Notes: generated from the letters alone by a model not told the origin. DNA of 64,000 nucleotides from Hydractinia symbiolongicarpus (GCF_029227915.1 NC_079887.1:11842001-11906000); one strand, 5' to 3'; positions 23,440 to 35,569 are shown, numbered from the stretch's first letter. Program-made: numbers and translations.

Positions 23440-24590
23440 TGCAATATTGTCAGCCTATTTGGTGCTATCTACTGACTGCTAACCGCTAACGAGCTTGTGT
23501 AACAGACAGAAAAGTTAGAGCAATACTATACGTATCTCTTGCGGCAATGTATCATAGTTACAGTCGGAGGGGAGTAAGAGCTAACTGTTACTTGCTTACT
23601 TACTAAAACCTTTTTATTAATTGGAATGAAATGTTTTACAGAAGTGAAATGTTGTGCGAATCGCCTTGCCAGGTCGAATTCATCATTCTTGTGTGGACTA
23701 GATCAATCTACACTTGCGCAGTTGCGCTCACCGAATTAAAAGTTTATCTTCAGTTTGTTTGCAAGAGCTTTTCACTGCAACTAAATTTCACTTATGTCTA
23801 ATTGAAATTAGGTATAAATTAAAGAGATAGAAACTTGACCACATAAAATTGAGTTGAGAAGAAGTCAAGAAAATGAAACTAACTAGTTTTCCCTCAAAAC
23901 CCAAACGAGAATGTTTGTAAAAAATTTGTTTTGATTTTAGTTTAGTCAGACGCGAACTAGCAAAAAAAAACTACATGTATGTTTTTATGTAATATTACGA
24001 AAAACAACATAAAATTTATAAATTTTCGCATTTTATTATGTCTAAATTTCAGCCCCAATAATCCATAATTAAATTAATAATGCAATAGAGAGATTTTCAA
24101 TACATACATACATTGCACAAGAACCGCCTCAATAAAAAATAAAGATGTTGATACACAAATAATTTCAATGTGTCACTTCAATTAATCCACATTGGTGTAT
24201 GCTCACCAGCAGGGTTAAAAAAGTGGATTTCCTGAACTACAACGTGGCAATGCTTACTGCAAGCTTCTTTTGTGATGTTCACACACAAATATGGCTATGA
24301 AGTTTGATGGCAAAAAGGGGCCATGATGTAAAGGATAACACCTGACCAACTCAACCTCTATATAATATTGATCGCAAGTGGGAAGGGAAGCATTATCTGT
24401 AGAATAAATAGTTATGTACTTTTGCTGATTTCCCTAAACTTTTTGGTCCTTGGTTTGTGGTTTAAAATTGACGATTATGGCTAGAACAAGCTATGGAACT
24501 TTCCTTATCAGAGTAGAATTATCTCACTTACTGTGTCATTGTATACGTGTATGTAGCTACCTAGAGGAAATCTGTCAACAATAATTTTTC
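23440..24590. other. Intergenic, nothing recognised
   Basis: No gene, RNA or repeat could be supported in this stretch. Confidence 0.4.
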
Positions 24591-24594
24591 TATT

Positions 24595-24735
24595 CTAGCT
24601 TGTAGCTGATTTTATTCTAGCTATAATAGCTAATTTTATGCTAGTTAAATTGGTAATTGTATGACAGTTAAGTAGTTAATTTTATGCTACCGTTGTAGTT
24701 AGATTTATGCTAGCTACTTGTTTATAACTTTGTTC
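24595..24735 (+). repeat. Degenerate minisatellite, TAGCTAATTTTATGCTAG-like units
   Basis: About four diverged units of 30-45 bases each hold TAG(C/T)T(A/G)ATTTTAT(G/T)CTA followed by a short AT-rich spacer. The CTAG/GCTAG string is common across the window, and this is its densest cluster. Confidence 0.55.
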
Positions 24736-24739
24736 TACT

Positions 24740-25640
24740 TTATGACAGCTAAAACCTATTTAAGTTTTCTTATTATCCTACGTGAGTCGGTAGTTTTATC
24801 CTAGCTAGCTTAAGGTGTGACTGAGAAAGGGTTTATTACATGTAAAATAGTGATATACTAGCTAAACGAATCTTCGTTTTCCTAAACAAGCCCTTCAGTC
24901 AGTAGCGATATAGCTTAGATTAGCCTACGATTTTGTTTGAGGAGCTATATGTCCGAGCAAAGGTCACGTGATATTAGTTAAAGCGATTTATGTATTACGT
25001 GGCTAAAAAGTTGGTCTCAGCGGCACCATTTACGGTTGGTACCATTTTTGTTAAAAAAAAAAACTCCATCGCCGTACTAAAAACATGTTATCTCGTCATA
25101 CTTAATTTTTCTTATATTTGCCTTATTTAATAAAAAAATAGCCTTCACTTTGCGCCTCAAATATTGAGAGCCATTCCAAATCTTTTCTGGAGATGTCGTT
25201 TTTGCGCATAGCATCAAAAATTTTATTTTAAAAAAATTACTTGCTTATTTTTAATGAGTCGTCAGTTTTAATTACACATGTTTAACGGCTAACCAACTTC
25301 TCCTTTGAAATCCGTGTTAAAAACAGATTTTGTTGAAGAACTGATATTTACCCATTGTGAAATTGACGTTAAATAAATTTGTATTATTTATCTTATCTTA
25401 TAGTTTAGCATTCCCTTGCTTCGTTACACAAGTTAGTATTTTACCGAACAGAATGTCCTACTCGAGACTGTCATGCCGGCGACCGTAGGACTACTTTGAA
25501 TATAAAAAGATTATCACAGCTTGTATTCACAATATAATGAACATTTTAAACACAACTTGTTATCAAGTTCTTCTATCTAGGAATCATAACAATAACATAA
25601 AGCTCGTTGACACAAATTTAATGAGTTCCGGCGACATAAA
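24740..25640. other. Intergenic, nothing recognised
   Basis: No coding or repeat signal before the third fibrinogen-like copy begins. Confidence 0.4.
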
Positions 25641-25642
25641 TC

Positions 25643-26080
25643 TCATCTGAGTCCATTAGCAGAACCAAGTGCTGTATATGTCTTTTTCATCCATTTGTCA
25701 CTGGACGTGTACGTTCGAGAGCCACCGTAACTGATTTCAGTGAAGAAAAAATAATTAAACGTAGGGCGACGTCCCGAAGGAGGGTGTGTGTTGCTCTTTT
25801 ATCCAATTAATTTCAACTCCTTGGTGCTCGAAAATCAAATAACTTTTATGATAAGATGGAATGTTTTCAAATGCACGGTTTAAAAATTCTTCTGTCATTG
25901 GCTCCACAATTGCGAAATGTTACAGAGTTTAATTTATTTTGATACCTCCAACAATACCTTCAAAAAGTCCGTTTTGAGAACAGTATCCAAATTTATATAC
26001 GGAACAATTTACCAGTAAAATGATTTTACTGTGCCAGTGTGCTTACTCAGGTGAACGCGCAATCAACCAGTTGTTCTGTA
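25643..26080 (-). pseudogene. Truncated, decayed copy of the fibrinogen-like secreted protein
   Basis: On the minus strand this matches the second half of the gene at 32732-33916. Recognisable pieces are LRVHLSKHTGT at the start, IFEHQGVEINW in the middle, and FFTEISYGGSRTYTSSDKW followed by ALGSANGLR and a stop at 25643-25645. In-frame stops (near 26062 and 26010) and several indels break it. The conserved GGCG cysteine has become serine. The first half and the signal exon are missing. It lies about 560 bases downstream of, and in the same direction as, the better preserved minus-strand copy, so the two may be an old tandem pair. Confidence 0.8.
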
Positions 26081-26640
26081 TGCTATGTCTGTATGCTATG
26101 TCATACTTAATGGAGGCTATGTACCATCGCCTCGATTAAGTATGCTTCCTCAACCAGAAATGAGATCGAAGAACGTAGATATCAAGCGAAAATGCAGAGA
26201 ATATGCGAAGGTGTATTTTACACCGCCCTGGCCTAATTATGCGTGCTTTGACGTAAAATGAGCGCAAGAACGGGCCAAGCTAAATAAAACGAATATTACA
26301 TATTTCACTAATGTCGCTTTACGGGAAAAGACATAACTATCTACCTGCTGGTGGTGTAATGTTATATTTTTTTACATTAGTCTACACCCTATTGATTAAA
26401 AGTCAGTAAGTTTAAAGTAAATTCTGGGATGCAATCAGATGTTACCGATCAAGACCTCTTGCTCACATCCTGTATACACCATCTGACGTATGTCAACTAA
26501 AAACAACGTGGAGAGAAAGAGGATAAGTAGTTATCCGATAATCTCGAAAGTAAGTATGTTATAAAAAGTTGTTTTACAATCGTTATGGTTATTTAAAAAT
26601 GCTACGAACAAAATCAAAATGAGTTCCAGCGATACAAATC
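26081..26640. other. Spacer between the two minus-strand pseudogene copies
   Basis: A 13-base string TGTATGCTATGTC occurs twice in a row near 26078-26103. Otherwise I see no gene. Confidence 0.4.
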
Positions 26641-27364
26641 TCATCTCAATCCAATTGCAGTACCAAGCGCTGGATATGTTGCATGCAACCATCGATCACT
26701 GGATGTGTAGGCTCCACACCCACCGTAAAATATTTCAGTAAAAAAGAAATAATTGATAGCCAAGCGGCGTCCTGAGGGAGGTCGAATTGCATTTTTCCTT
26801 CAATTAACTGCAAGTCCGCCGCGCTCATAAACCAACGTTCTATTGTGATAAGGGGACGGAATTTTTTCAAGCAGGTTTTGGAAAAATGCAAAGTAGCTTC
26901 TGTCTTCGTGGTAATTGCCACAATATCTAAATGTTACTGCTTTTCCATTCACTTTGATACCTTCTTTCTGCCCTTGCCGATGACTGGAATGCGGAAGGGC
27001 GTCTATATGAATATAACTACCCATATGCTTATTTAACGGGCCATGAGTTGCATTGTGACTACTTAGGTAGACGCGTAACCCACCTGTCTGTCTATATTGG
27101 GTAATAATGGTGTATGGTTGTGTAACATCAGGTTTTGAGATTCGCAGTAATACATCACTACGTCTATTAAATAAACATCTTGATGTCTGCGTTGGTTAAT
27201 CTCGGCAGTAGAGAATTAGAAATAAAAGTATATCAACCATGATTGATACCCATCTCACAAAACACTTTTTTCAAGCCCGATGGTAAGTAAATAGAATACA
27301 CACCGCTCGTGGTATGCCCATGACGTTGTAATTCGCGACAGGTGTAGCAAGTTCGTTTGGAATC
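26641..27364 (-). pseudogene. Full-length exon 2 copy of the fibrinogen-like protein, broken
   Basis: The minus strand carries an acceptor (TTTTTATATTTCAG ending at 27365) followed by SKRTCYTCRELQRHGHTTSG, closely matching exon 2 of the gene at 33200-33916. Three lesions are visible. A Gly codon has become TGA shortly after VFCEMGINHG (about 27237). An extra A lies in the stretch after LTNAD (about 27183). A Trp codon has become TGA in GLAVN(stop)RKNAIRPP (about 26808). The end, FFTEIFYGGCGAYTSSDRW and ALGTAIGLR, is well kept. No signal-peptide exon is found upstream on this strand. The high similarity but multiple breaks point to a fairly recent dead duplicate. Confidence 0.88.
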
Positions 27365-27559
27365 CTGAAATATAAAAAGTACTATTTTAAACGACGTTTA
27401 TATCGATCTTAATAATATCATAATAACAAAACATTGCAAATAATTTGCATAATAACATTTATACTTTTTACAAACATTGTTTTTTCTAAAAAAATTTTTG
27501 TTGATACTCTATAGTTGACATCATTCATTTCCTGACTTAATTATTATAAAACATTCGTT

Positions 27560-28090
27560 CTACATCTCTATCTATCGTAGAAGCTGTTACGCTGCCGGGT
27601 TACCGCTCTCATTGATATTTATATTACAATTACCTTCGTGTCACAGAAAAACATCCTGGCGAACGTTTTTTAGCGTAAAGGCGGAACAAAATGTTTTTCA
27701 CCCACGTCCCCTTCCTGAATATTGTCCCGCCAGACCTCTCTTGTAAAAAACCTCTTACTTTGTTTATTAAGATTTGTTTGTTTTTATTTAGCATCCTCAT
27801 TTTATTTACTTTCATTTGGGGAACCTGTAAAAAAACCATGCTGCTAAACTACTGTTCAAGCCGTCAAATTTCAATAAAAAGTAATTAAAGTTATTAAAAC
27901 CTGCGAAAGTAAACCATTTACCATGTAATATAACAACACGCAAGGAGTTCCAACTATGACTCAGTTTTGTGAAGTCATAAAACCGTCCGTGCGTCATAAA
28001 ACGTTTTAGTTTCTTTTCAAATATTTGTTATGGGCGTTTTATACTGACACACAATTAATTTGTTAAGCTTAAAATTACCATACTTTACAG
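27560..28090 (-). repeat. Inverted-duplication arm B1 (pairs with 52315-52970)
   Basis: Read on the minus strand, this arm matches 52315-52970 on the plus strand in order. The shared blocks are CTTAACAAA(..)TAATTGTGTGTCAGTATAA, AATATTTGAAA(..)AAACTAA(A/G)ACGT, AGGTTCCCC(A/G)AA, AAGAGG(..)GGCGGGAC(A/G)AT and TAATATAAATAT(..)GAGAGCGG. This is the promoter, first-exon and intron flank of the fibrinogen-like family. In this arm the signal-peptide exon seems to have been lost. Confidence 0.75.
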
Positions 28091-28099
28091 GATTTAATT

Positions 28100-28570
28100 T
28101 TTCGATATGAAATATAATAGATGCATTATGCTTCGTTATTTTTTCTTTAATCAATAACAAGACGTATGATATACGCAAACAACCTGGCGAATAAAGTTTA
28201 CAAAAAGCTGTCTATCAAATTGGGATTTTTGTTACGAAGTTAGACACGACATATTTTACTATTCAGATACGCAATAATATTTGTTAAACACTTATTTTTC
28301 AAAATTGATTTGTTAGACCTTCCTGAACGGAAAATTCCTCGAACTTTTAATTTTCGATGGGTCCGTCTTGGGTGAACCGACTGACAGGAAGAAGAAAGAC
28401 CACAAACCCACAAACCCCAAAATTTGCGAAATTCATTAATTCAGTTAATTCTGCCTACATTCACTTTTAAAAAGTTTGGTGGAAACACCTTTATTTACTA
28501 GTTAGTTAAACAAGTGTTTTGAACACTTGTCTTATCTTTTTAAAAAAGAAAAAAGAAAAAAAAGTAAAAT
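28100..28570. other. Intergenic, nothing recognised
   Basis: No gene or clear homology to the 51-52 kb side is seen in this part of the duplicated segment. Confidence 0.35.
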
Positions 28571-28640
28571 AGTTACCAAGATGAGATTCGAACACACGAC
28601 GACTCCCGTGTCGGTGCTCAGAGAGGCAAAAATTTCCATT
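28555..28640 (-). repeat. Possible tRNA-derived SINE fragment (box B and T tail)
   Basis: On the minus strand GTGTTCGAATCTC resembles a Pol III box B and is followed within about 30 bases by a run of T. A box A is not convincing. It may be a decayed SINE head or chance. Confidence 0.3.
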
Positions 28641-29177
28641 CTTGTAGGACACATTTGCGTTTTAATACAAGCTCACGAGCTTGTAATAATTACACTTTAT
28701 AGGGATTTTTTTTTGTGAACCCACTGCTTATGCTTGCCACCTCTGTAATTCCATGTTTTATCTCCCTCACAAGTTTTTGATTACGCATTCTTGATTGAGC
28801 AATACACGTGATTCTAAATTAAATCCGACTGTATTTTTTTTCGTAATATGTCTAACAGTAGGTGTAGTAAGACGAGATTGCATTTCAATAATTACTAAGA
28901 TGATAAATTACAAATTTAATGAGTTGAAAATTTGTGGCAAACATTATAAGTTCACCAAATTTAATAGAAAATAAACGTGCTGTTGAAGTAACATAAATGG
29001 CGGTGATTACGGAAAGTACCAAGATATTCAAGTTTATTTTATTTGTGCACATAATGTATTCTAAAAAAATCTCACAATACAAATTAATTAATTTCAACAA
29101 CAGGGACAGAATGCCTTGTGAATGCACAGGGAATGTGATAAGTTGGGACATAATTAAACGAAACAACAACTATTGTG

Positions 29178-29450
29178 TATATTTAAGAAGAACTACTTTA
29201 TTCATCACTAGCATACTGTCTGGCAGTGAGCGGGATTTGATCCGCGGTCCCCAGAACTTGGAGTCGCAGAATAACCCACTACAATACGTGCGGCAATATG
29301 CTAGTGATGAACTCAGATAGTTTATCCGGATGGTGTGTATACATAGATGAATACCTATCATAGCACATTCGTATTTCATTTTTATCAGAAAATCCAGCTC
29401 ACTGCCAGGTAGTGAGCTAGTAATGAACAAGGTAGTTATTCTTCAATATG
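29178..29450. mobile_element. Inverted-repeat element with tRNA-like core
   Basis: About 60 bases at 29188-29254, reverse complemented, match 29391-29450 (AAATCC(A)GCTCACTGCCAG, then a GCTAGT(G/A)ATGAA core, then a TAGTT(C/A)TTCTT end). The two arms are separated by about 135 bases. Inside the left arm the minus strand has GCGGATCAAATCC (box B-like) and ACTCCAAGTT, which resembles a tRNA-Trp anticodon loop. This could be a small MITE or two head-to-head SINE copies. Confidence 0.55.
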
Positions 29451-29614
29451 AGTTACACGCATTATACTCGCCTGTCATGATGAGAGATCTGATAGGGACG
29501 AAGCATTCGGTGTTAAGGATGAAATATGGATGTGCTGTGATAAGTATTCCCCTATGTAACTATTTCATACTTAGTTCTATGTTAAACTTATACCGTTCTG
29601 CGCTCACTCGATCT

Positions 29615-29850
29615 TCCTGCTAGCCGAAGCTGCATGTTAATAGACTATTAGGCGTTATATTTTATCCTGCACCATGTGGACCGCCAGATTCTTATAACTT
29701 GCTTTTTTTCACTTTTGACTCCATTTTAGAGACTTCCTTATCAACAAGAAGTTGGACTTTAGACTCTGAAGCTTGCTTCTAAACATCCTGATTAACATGC
29801 CGCCTACAGATAAGGTTTTAAATTAGAGAGTTAATTAAATTATAGACTAC
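29615..29850 (-). repeat. Inverted-duplication arm A1 (pairs with 51180-51440)
   Basis: This matches the reverse complement of 51180-51440. Shared blocks include CTTCCTGCTAGCC, a TATATTTTATC(C/T)TG(C)(A/G)CC block, CATGTGGA(C/G)CG, AGAAGTTGGACTTT-like, AAACATCCTGATTAA and TTTTAATTAGAGAG. The order relative to arm B is mirrored, so A and B probably belong to one inverted duplication. Confidence 0.75.
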
Positions 29851-32640
29851 AACTAATTTGGTTTCAGAGGAGTACAAAACTACCATTATCAATACAAAAT
29901 ATCCACGTAAAGTGGGTACTTCAAAAATAATTATTGCCTCGTCCTTCCAACGCGCACGTTTAAAATATACATTGGCAGTTGAGAACAACAAAAAATTAAT
30001 AATTAAATGTTATGATCTCGAGCAGTGACAATTTTAGTAGCGCTAAAGGCAGAAATGTGATTTTTAACAGCACAAGTAAAATATTTTTTCTTCTGCATCA
30101 TGTTTCTGGTGGACTATAGAAATAGGCATCATCTCCAATGCTTCAACCTGTTTTCAACAATCCTTTTTAAACTTTGTGTTGGTAAAATACTGTCTGAATA
30201 ACTTTTACTATATTTTTGTTTACGTTTGAAATCAAAAATATTTATTGTTTTTATATAAAATTCCAAATTAAGAAGACATCAAACACCAAACCAAACGCCA
30301 CACCTTCAACAACCAACATTTTTTTCAAAGTTTTTTTTGTCACATAATTTTCCCTTTAATATAACTCGTTGGGCGCGTTTTGATTATGCGAGTTTTTACG
30401 GCCAATCAATTCGTCACATACCGGCTAGGGGTAGGGCCTTGTGCAGGTCATATAAATATAAAAAGCCTAAAAATTCGTGGTCACGAGGTTGGCTTTTTTG
30501 GGTGTCAGAAAATTAAAATACCAAACGAATAAAAGAGATGTTTAACTTGGTATTCCATAAGAAATATTTTAGATGTATACAAAGAAAAATTAATGTTTAA
30601 TTACGTCTGTTTCTGAAATAAATGAAATTATATTCCAATGAAACTTACACTCTATGCTATGTAGGAATTTTATCTAAATATTTAATTTGTTGTTTTAACA
30701 ACTATAAGCAATATTAATACGTTTTAATATTTAATTTACTTCGAGAATAAAAAAATTAAGAGTTAAAAGCTTAGAGTTTTAAATAAAAAAAACAATCAAT
30801 ATTTTTTTATGCACGTGACTCACGTTGTTTAACCTTCTCCTACCAGTCCTGCATTTTTTTAAACCTAGCAAACTAAACACTCGCTGGTCACTGCGCAAAA
30901 TTAAAACTATCAATCACTAATTTATTTTGACGTGAAACCGTGTAATTTCCATCTTAAATAGATATGTGTATTGTATCAAATCATTTTCATACAACCATTT
31001 AAATTTGTCAATTGTAAGCTATGATAGTTTTGTACTTCTCTGGTATCAGAAAACTAAATTCCATTTCTTGTTATTTCTTCCAGTCACCATATTTAATGAT
31101 TTCCTTGATCACTTATTACCAAGAAGCGGGCATCATTTAAATAACATTTTGCTCTTGCAACCAATGTAAATAAAACTGACTTTATTCTCGCCATGAAATA
31201 GGACGACTTTGTAGTTACAATTTGCATTAATGCAAGTGACGTAAGAATTAACCTTTACAAATTGGTTTATCAGGCAACACAATTTCGTTGTTTAGTCAAC
31301 AATATCAAATTTTGACCAATCTATGTTTGGCATATTGTCCAATTACCCAACTGTGGTTGATGAGGTTTTGGCCAACCAAACACTAAAATAATGTTCTACC
31401 AGAAGATTAGGGAAGTTGAAGAAGATTTTTTTGTTCAAGTCTCCCCACACTGATACGGGATTTCATTCTCGTCGACCAACGTCGCTAATCTTACTGTTTT
31501 TTAATTTTTTCTTCTTAAATGCACAGAACCTGCTGCGATTGTTTTTTCTATAAGAGCACTGGCGATATCGATGACAGTTTTAGGTGCCAAGATATTGATT
31601 TTTTCATCTTTCTTAAACGCAAAGTTAAATGAATGCAGGTCAATGACTTTGCTCCCTGTGTTTAGATTTAAAAAGGTTATGTTTTATGATCTGTGGGAAG
31701 TTCAGCAAAGTAAAATAATCATATAAATCATGCAAAATTATATTGAACGAAAACTTACAATTGTTTACAGTCAGTATCAACACAGGTATCAGACAAAAAT
31801 AAAATCTAGACAGCTATATAATTTATTTCTTAAAAGAAGTACTGTCTACAGCAAATATACTTTGGAAATATACACATTGAACGAAACTTGCCACTTCTTT
31901 TCCTTCAACTTAAAAAATATCAACAGATCAAAGGCTGATAAGAAAAACAGATAATCAAAACACGTGAAATTGAAAGAAACTCTGGCAAGACCGCGAGGTT
32001 TAGTTCGGATACATTATTTGTTTTGATTACTGAGAATATGACACGAAACTGTTATCGGCATTTTGCTTTGAATAAAAGAGAGTGAGGATTTCGCAATAGC
32101 GTACACGGTTAGTTATAAGATAACTGCTGTGAAATCACCTGCGGACATAAGTCGGGTTTTCATTTAAATAAAATTTGTCGAATTGATTGACATTGTCTGG
32201 TGGAAATGAAAAATTGGACTGAACCATTCGAACAAGTTTTAGGAAGCTCTAAACTTTCCGATATTAATAAAAAATTGCTGTTTTAGTCAGTTTACGATTT
32301 CTCCCTAGTTGTATTCCCTTGTCTTCCTTCCTCCTTATCCAATGTGTGGAATCCCATTACAAAAAAATATGACGATATAAAATTGACATCTGTTCTGAGA
32401 ACGCATCAAACTAATTACAATACAGTCTGCAATACAATCATTGGATCGAAAGATTTCTTGAGACTCCAAACTCCAACTTCATTGTTATTGGACAGCTGAT
32501 AAAAAATCCTGTGTAACTAAACAACACAGCATGTTTCACATGCACGTAACTAATCTAAAAAATATTTTTATCCCCACAAAGTAGAAACTGTGCGGTGAAT
32601 AAACACCGATAACGATAATAGGATGCGAAACCAAAACTTT
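29851..32640. other. Intergenic, nothing recognised
   Basis: This is about 2.8 kb of AT-rich sequence upstream of the fibrinogen-like gene. The frames at 30966-31169 and 31730-31954 have no motif or splice support. Confidence 0.4.
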
Positions 32641-32648
32641 GTGACGCA

Positions 32649-32656
32649 TATAAAAA
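32649..32656 (+). promoter_or_regulatory. TATA box of the fibrinogen-like secreted protein
   Basis: TATAAAAA lies 83 bases before the ATG at 32732. This is a typical distance if transcription starts about 30 bases downstream, giving a 5' UTR of about 50 bases. In the 52 kb relic the equivalent position reads ATAGATAAAA, so the box there is degraded. Confidence 0.55.
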
Positions 32657-32731
32657 AGAGCTTCACAAATAAATTCAGAGAACATTACTGCAGTTGCTGA
32701 ACGAAGGTGTTCAAGAAAGAAATCTTGCAAG

Positions 32732-33916
32732 ATGAAAGAACTTATAATTCTGCTTTTGGTTGGTTTGTTTGCAGATGTAGTAAGTACTTCACCTATCTGA
32801 AGAGAGACATAATTATGAAACTCTTCTTGCTTGTCATAGATTTATCAACCAGATTTATTTTTATATGTCTTTTTTATAGAATTTTACTAATATTCCTTTA
32901 AAAAAAAGATTCTTACATGATTTTATTATTAATCACCTAATGACATAATTCCACACATACGCATGTTGGCAGAAAAAAAGTTAAAGGAAATCTCAGTTAA
33001 TGATGTAAAAAACGGTTGCTTGAAGAAGCAAAATTGACTCAGGAAATCCATTTTGCGACAAATAACGTATTAAGCAAAATGTTTCGGAAAAACCGTTTGT
33101 TGGATGTACAAATGTTAGTTAGCGAAATGCAATATTTTGGGCTTTTGGGTTATTAATAAAAGGAGCAAACACTGCATTTTAACGGATATTTTTATTTAGG
33201 ACGCCAGACGAAGCTGCTATACCTGTCGTGACATACGACGTCATGGGCATACCACGAGCGGTATGTATTCTGTTTACTTACCATCGGGCTTGAGAAGAGT
33301 GTTTTGTGAGATGGGTATCAATCATGGTGGATATACTTTTATTTCCAATTCTCTACTGGCGAGATTAACCAACGCTGACATCAGATGCTTATTCAGGAGA
33401 CGTAATGATGTGCTTCTCCGAATTTCAAAACCCGATGGTACACAGCCCTATACAGTTATCAGTCAATACAGGTCAACTGGTGGATTGCGTGTTCATCTAA
33501 GCAAGCATACTGGCACAGAAAAGCCGTTGAATTGGAGGATTGGTCCATATATTTATTTGGATACTCTGCCAAATTCTCGGAGCAGGTTTCGTCATACAGA
33601 AGGTATCAAAGTGAATGGAAAGCCTGTAACATTTCGAAATTGTGACCGCAATGACAGAAGTTATTTCGCCTTTTTTCAAAACCCGTTTGAAAAAATTCCC
33701 TCTTCATATCACAAAAGTAATTTGATTTATGAGCGCCAAGGGGTTGCAGTTAATTGGAGGAAGAACGCAATACGACCTCCTTCAGGACGCCGCCTGCCTT
33801 TAAATTATTTCTTCTTCACTGAAATGCATTATGGCGGCTGTGGAACCTACACATCCAGTGATCGATGGTTACATGCCACATATCCAGCACTTGGAACTGC
33901 AATTGGATTAAGATGA
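32732..33916 (+). CDS. Secreted protein with fibrinogen-like N-terminal motif, two exons
   Basis: Exon 1 (32732-32779) encodes MKELIILLLVGLFADV, a signal peptide, and ends at a strong GTAAGT donor. The 420-base intron ends TTTTTATTTAG. Exon 2 (33200-33916) continues in phase 0, giving 254 residues in all. After SCYTCRDIRRHGHTTSG comes a start typical of fibrinogen-related domains (CR.I...GHTTSG.Y.VYLPSG...V.CEM....GG.TF). The C-terminal part is different. It has NGKPVTFRNCDRNDRSYFAF, then IRPPSGRRLPLNYFFFTEM, then HYGGCGTYTSSDRW and a GTAIGLR end. I recall this arrangement in uncharacterised secreted proteins of cnidarians and molluscs, without a named domain. Six cysteines in the mature part suggest extracellular disulfides. 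It may be a lectin-like recognition or matrix protein, by inference only. It is the one intact member of the local family. Confidence 0.85.
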
Positions 33917-35030
33917 GATTTTTGTGGTTGGACTTTCTTAAGATTTCTAAAAAAGCTTACGTAATAGTTGTAAAATGATTATTGATAACATATTTGCGTT
34001 TCATTCTTATGGGAAAATTACTTATTCTCCTTATCCCCACCTTATCCTAAGTGTTCGCAAATAGACAATGACTTAGGAGCTTTGTATGTATGGCTAAATA
34101 CCAAGTGTAATTAAAAAATATAGGATGTCTGCTTTTTTTTCATTAACTCTTTGGCAAACAAAGAGTTAAAGAAAATTTACATTTTCTGAAGCCCGTAGAT
34201 TTGGGAAAGTAAAATAATTTTCGTCAGAGTTATAGTTAGAACTTGAACCAACATCGCAATTTTAATTTATCAAGAGAAAAAAATCTTTTAAACACGTGCT
34301 GCCATTTTGTTCCCTTTATGACGTATATTAAGTATAAGCCAAGTTTAATTCCATTTTAAAAAGCCAAAAAAGTGTCATGGAGAGAAAGCGGAATCATCCC
34401 CGCTCTGGCCACAATAAATTTGGAATATGCTGATCCTAATAGAGTTAACCTTTTCTTAACGCGTCCTTAACGCCCCCTAAATGTCAGTGGAATATGGAAT
34501 ATGGTGGCGACCGTAAATAATCTGTACATACTTTTAATGTTAGTGACAAATACATTTAGGTGAACATAAGCGTTTAAACGAGCAGTCATATAACATAAGA
34601 TACTTGGAAGCTACCACGCAATGCGAGTGTTTTTAATGAGCAACAATTTTATGTTGACAGTGGTAGTGATAAATAAGAGTTCTGTTTAAAAATACTGTTT
34701 AAATTTGTAGCATTTAAAGTGTTCTAAAAAAACGCTCTTAATAAACTTCGAAGAGGTAAGCTTTTTTGTAATTAAATTTTCGCGCCCGAAGGCGTAGGAA
34801 ATTCTTTAAAACCGTCGTTGTTTTCTTTGGGAGCATTTTTTGAGAAAAATCGACCCTGGGATTTTCGCGAAGGGAATTGAGCGGCAAATTCGACGGCGAC
34901 TTGTATCTGAGCATGCGCAGTTCGATGCAAAATCAAAACAAACAAAACTTACCCTGTCCCAAATGGTCAATTGCAACGTCACGAATTTAAACTTCGTACC
35001 CGAGCTCCCTAAGTACTGGGAAGTCATCTA
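33917..35030. other. Downstream flank, nothing recognised
   Basis: No close AATAAA follows the gene. Short frames on both strands at 34806-35031 overlap each other and are unsupported. Confidence 0.4.
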
Positions 35031-35032
35031 AA

Positions 35033-35560
35033 TGACGTTTCAGGCCAAAATTGGTATTTGTTTTCGACAAAATTTGGCACGGTTAACAAAAAAAGTATGC
35101 TGAACATAATGGTGACATCATAATTTTGATTTTTGTCACCTAAATGTTATTTTAGGCCAAAATTGGTCCAAAAATTAAAACTACTTTATTTTCGACAAAA
35201 TTTGACACGGTTAACAAATAAAGTATGCTGAACATGTGACATCATAATTTTGATTTTTTTCACCTAAATGTCATTTTAGGCCAAAATTCGTCCAGAAATT
35301 AAAACTACTTTATTTTCGACAAAATTTGACACAGGTAACAAATAAAGTATGCTGAACATGATGGTGACATCAAAATTTTGATTTCTTGTTACCTAAATAT
35401 CATTTTAGGCCAAAATTGGTCCAAAAATTAACACCACTTCATTTTCGGTCAAACTTGGCACCGTTAATAAAAAAAGTATGCTGAACATGATGGCGACATC
35501 AAAATTTTGATTTTTTGTCAACTAAATGCCGTTTAAGACCATAAACGTTTCAATCGCAAG
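35033..35560 (+). repeat. Tandem array of about 125 bp units (four-plus copies)
   Basis: The motif (A)GGCCAAAATT begins at 35043, 35155, 35279 and 35408, with a decayed fifth at about 35537. Spacings are therefore 112, 124, 129 and 129. Each unit reads CACCTAAATG(T)CATTTTAG, GGCCAAAATTGGTCC, TTTTCGACAAAATTTG(A/G)CACG, GTTAACAAA(T)AAAGTATGCTGAA and GACATCA(T/A)AATTTTGATTTTT. Units are similar but not identical. Related decayed units lie inverted at 2.3-2.7 kb, so this is a dispersed repeat family rather than a unique satellite. Confidence 0.88.
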
Positions 35561-35569
35561 ACTTTTAAC

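Noticed and set aside
26646-26921. 91-codon minus-strand frame in another phase over the pseudogene
   Set aside because: It is a shadow of the broken fibrinogen-like exon, whose true frame is read through with stops.
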